A DNA stretch of 6,178 bases from Deltaproteobacteria bacterium (GTDB lineage: Bacteria > Desulfobacterota > Desulfobacteria > Desulfobacterales > JAUVVS01). This document shows, in pieces, positions 5,383 to 6,178 of the stretch. Both the position numbers and the translations under genes were made by a program. Below the pieces are notes generated by a model that ran no database searches, was not told the DNA's origin, and was given only the letters and a program-made list of their open reading frames with translations. Within the stretch, counting starts at the first letter, position 1; every line of letters begins with the position of its first letter. The stretch lies in the NCBI GenBank assembly GCA_030604545.1, contig JAUVVS010000135.1:1-6178 (forward strand), given 5' to 3'.

Positions 5383-6178
5383 ATGAATCTTTATGTGTCC
5401 AAAAGACCGAGATCAATTGGTGGAGGAAGCAACACCTTTTCATTGCTGTTCAGTCATTATGCCAAGAGAGCCGGCTATAAAATTGTTCGAGATATGCACA
5501 AGGCCCATCGTGCTATTATTATTGCTCATCTGGCAGAAGAGAAAGATATTATAGAAGCCAAAGGCAACGGGTGTACGATTGTTCATCGGCTGGATGAATA
5601 TTTTGAACCTGATGAAGATGCTATACGGCGTGTTAAGCATGAAAAAATAATCCGACTAAATAAGCTGGCTGATATAACTGTCTTCCAAAGCAACTTTGTA
5701 TTTGCAAATGTCTATCCCTATATAAAACCCCAGAGATACTGCGTAATCTATAATGGTAGTGATCCTGGTATATTTTCGCCCGCAAAGGAAGCTGGAACTT
5801 TCATAGGGCATGTTTCATGGGGTATCGATACAAAAAAACGCCTTGACCTTCTTTATGAGTTTATGCGCGAAAATCCCGATCAAAAATTCCTGTTGATCGG
5901 CAGGCATAGAAAAAGTCAATTTGATTTCAATCTACCTAATGTCGTTATCAAAAGACCAGTCAAAAGAAAGAAGCTGCCTCAATATTATCGCATGATGAAG
6001 ATGCTTTACTTCCCATCTGAAAATGACCCTTGTCCCAATGCGGTGATCGAAGCTATTCTTAGTGGTGTACCTGTCTGTTATAATCCTGCAGGCGGAACAA
6101 TAGAACTGGTAAAAAACTGCGGTGAACCATTGGAGAATGTCGAGGTTCTACTAGAAAACTTGGCAGATTACCGCTCCC
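5383..6178 (+). CDS. Glycosyltransferase, GT4 (GT-B fold) type, 3'-partial
   Basis: The frame is open from ATG 5383 to the right edge, giving 265 codons plus one base without a stop. It reads as a retaining GT4-like glycosyltransferase acting at the cytoplasmic face, transferring a sugar from a nucleotide donor to the growing glycan. A short first strand leads to the glycine-rich loop SIGGGSNTF at residues 11-19, then TIVHRLDEYF, then VFQSNFVF and VIYNGSDPGIF at the domain boundary. The second domain has FIGHVSWGIDTKKRLDLL and FLLIGRHRK as its first strands. The donor-site segment is SENDPCPNAVIEAILSGVP, in which D215 and E223 occupy the E-x7-E positions, with Asp replacing the first Glu as in some GT4 members. 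Donor and acceptor cannot be deduced. Perhaps 60-110 residues are missing at the C-terminus (estimate from the family's usual length). It is tightly coupled to the radical SAM gene upstream. Confidence 0.88.
   Translation, partial: MNLYVSKRPRSIGGGSNTFSLLFSHYAKRAGYKIVRDMHKAHRAIIIAHLAEEKDIIEAKGNGCTIVHRLDEYFEPDEDAIRRVKHEKIIRLNKLADITVFQSNFVFANVYPYIKPQRYCVIYNGSDPGIFSPAKEAGTFIGHVSWGIDTKKRLDLLYEFMRENPDQKFLLIGRHRKSQFDFNLPNVVIKRPVKRKKLPQYYRMMKMLYFPSENDPCPNAVIEAILSGVPVCYNPAGGTIELVKNCGEPLENVEVLLENLADYRS

Noticed and set aside
1..6178. CRISPR array, tRNA or rRNA, insertion sequence or integrase
   Set aside because: No spaced direct repeats, cloverleaf, transposase motifs or terminal inverted repeats were seen on either strand.

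Overview
The window reads as part of a bacterial surface-polysaccharide (O-antigen, capsule or protein-glycan) locus. Every recognisable gene is on the + strand. The genes are packed head to tail with gaps of 1 to 74 bases or short overlaps, so a single operon is likely. Nothing identifies the species. Base composition is mixed and mostly AT-leaning, with patches from about one third to about one half G+C by hand count, as is usual for glycan loci assembled by horizontal transfer. A Gram-negative host is an inference from gene content only.

Layout: (1) bases 1-642, a class I SAM methyltransferase whose frame is open to the left edge and is probably cut by it; (2) about 624-1277, an extended-SDR sugar-nucleotide epimerase/dehydratase that keeps its catalytic and C-terminal parts but lacks about 85-90 residues carrying the NAD-binding glycine motif; (3) 1280-2473, an intact hydrolysing UDP-GlcNAc 2-epimerase of the NeuC/LegG type; (4) 2493-3341, a second class I methyltransferase with a long hydrophobic C-terminal segment; (5) 3416-4423, an FkbM-family methyltransferase; (6) 4455-5381, a radical SAM protein with a short SPASM-like C-terminus; (7) 5383 to the right edge, a GT4-type glycosyltransferase cut by the window. 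No gene-free stretch exceeds 100 bases, and no convincing promoter or Rho-independent terminator was seen.

Working together (inference): the NeuC-like enzyme would supply an N-acetylmannosamine-type precursor for a nonulosonic acid, the glycosyltransferase would add a sugar, and three unrelated methyltransferases plus a radical SAM enzyme would decorate the glycan. Partner genes for nonulosonic acid synthesis (NeuB/NeuA type) are not in the window.

The most interesting spot is the junction of genes 1 and 2. The methyltransferase ends in an in-phase A AAA AAG heptamer directly before its stop. A hairpin-capable inverted repeat follows 6 bases later, and a -1 slip would enter the frame of the damaged SDR. 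This could be a programmed frameshift signal or a coincidence at a deletion scar. A second perfect inverted repeat lies in the 74-base gap before the FkbM gene, inside a 19-codon leader-like ORF.
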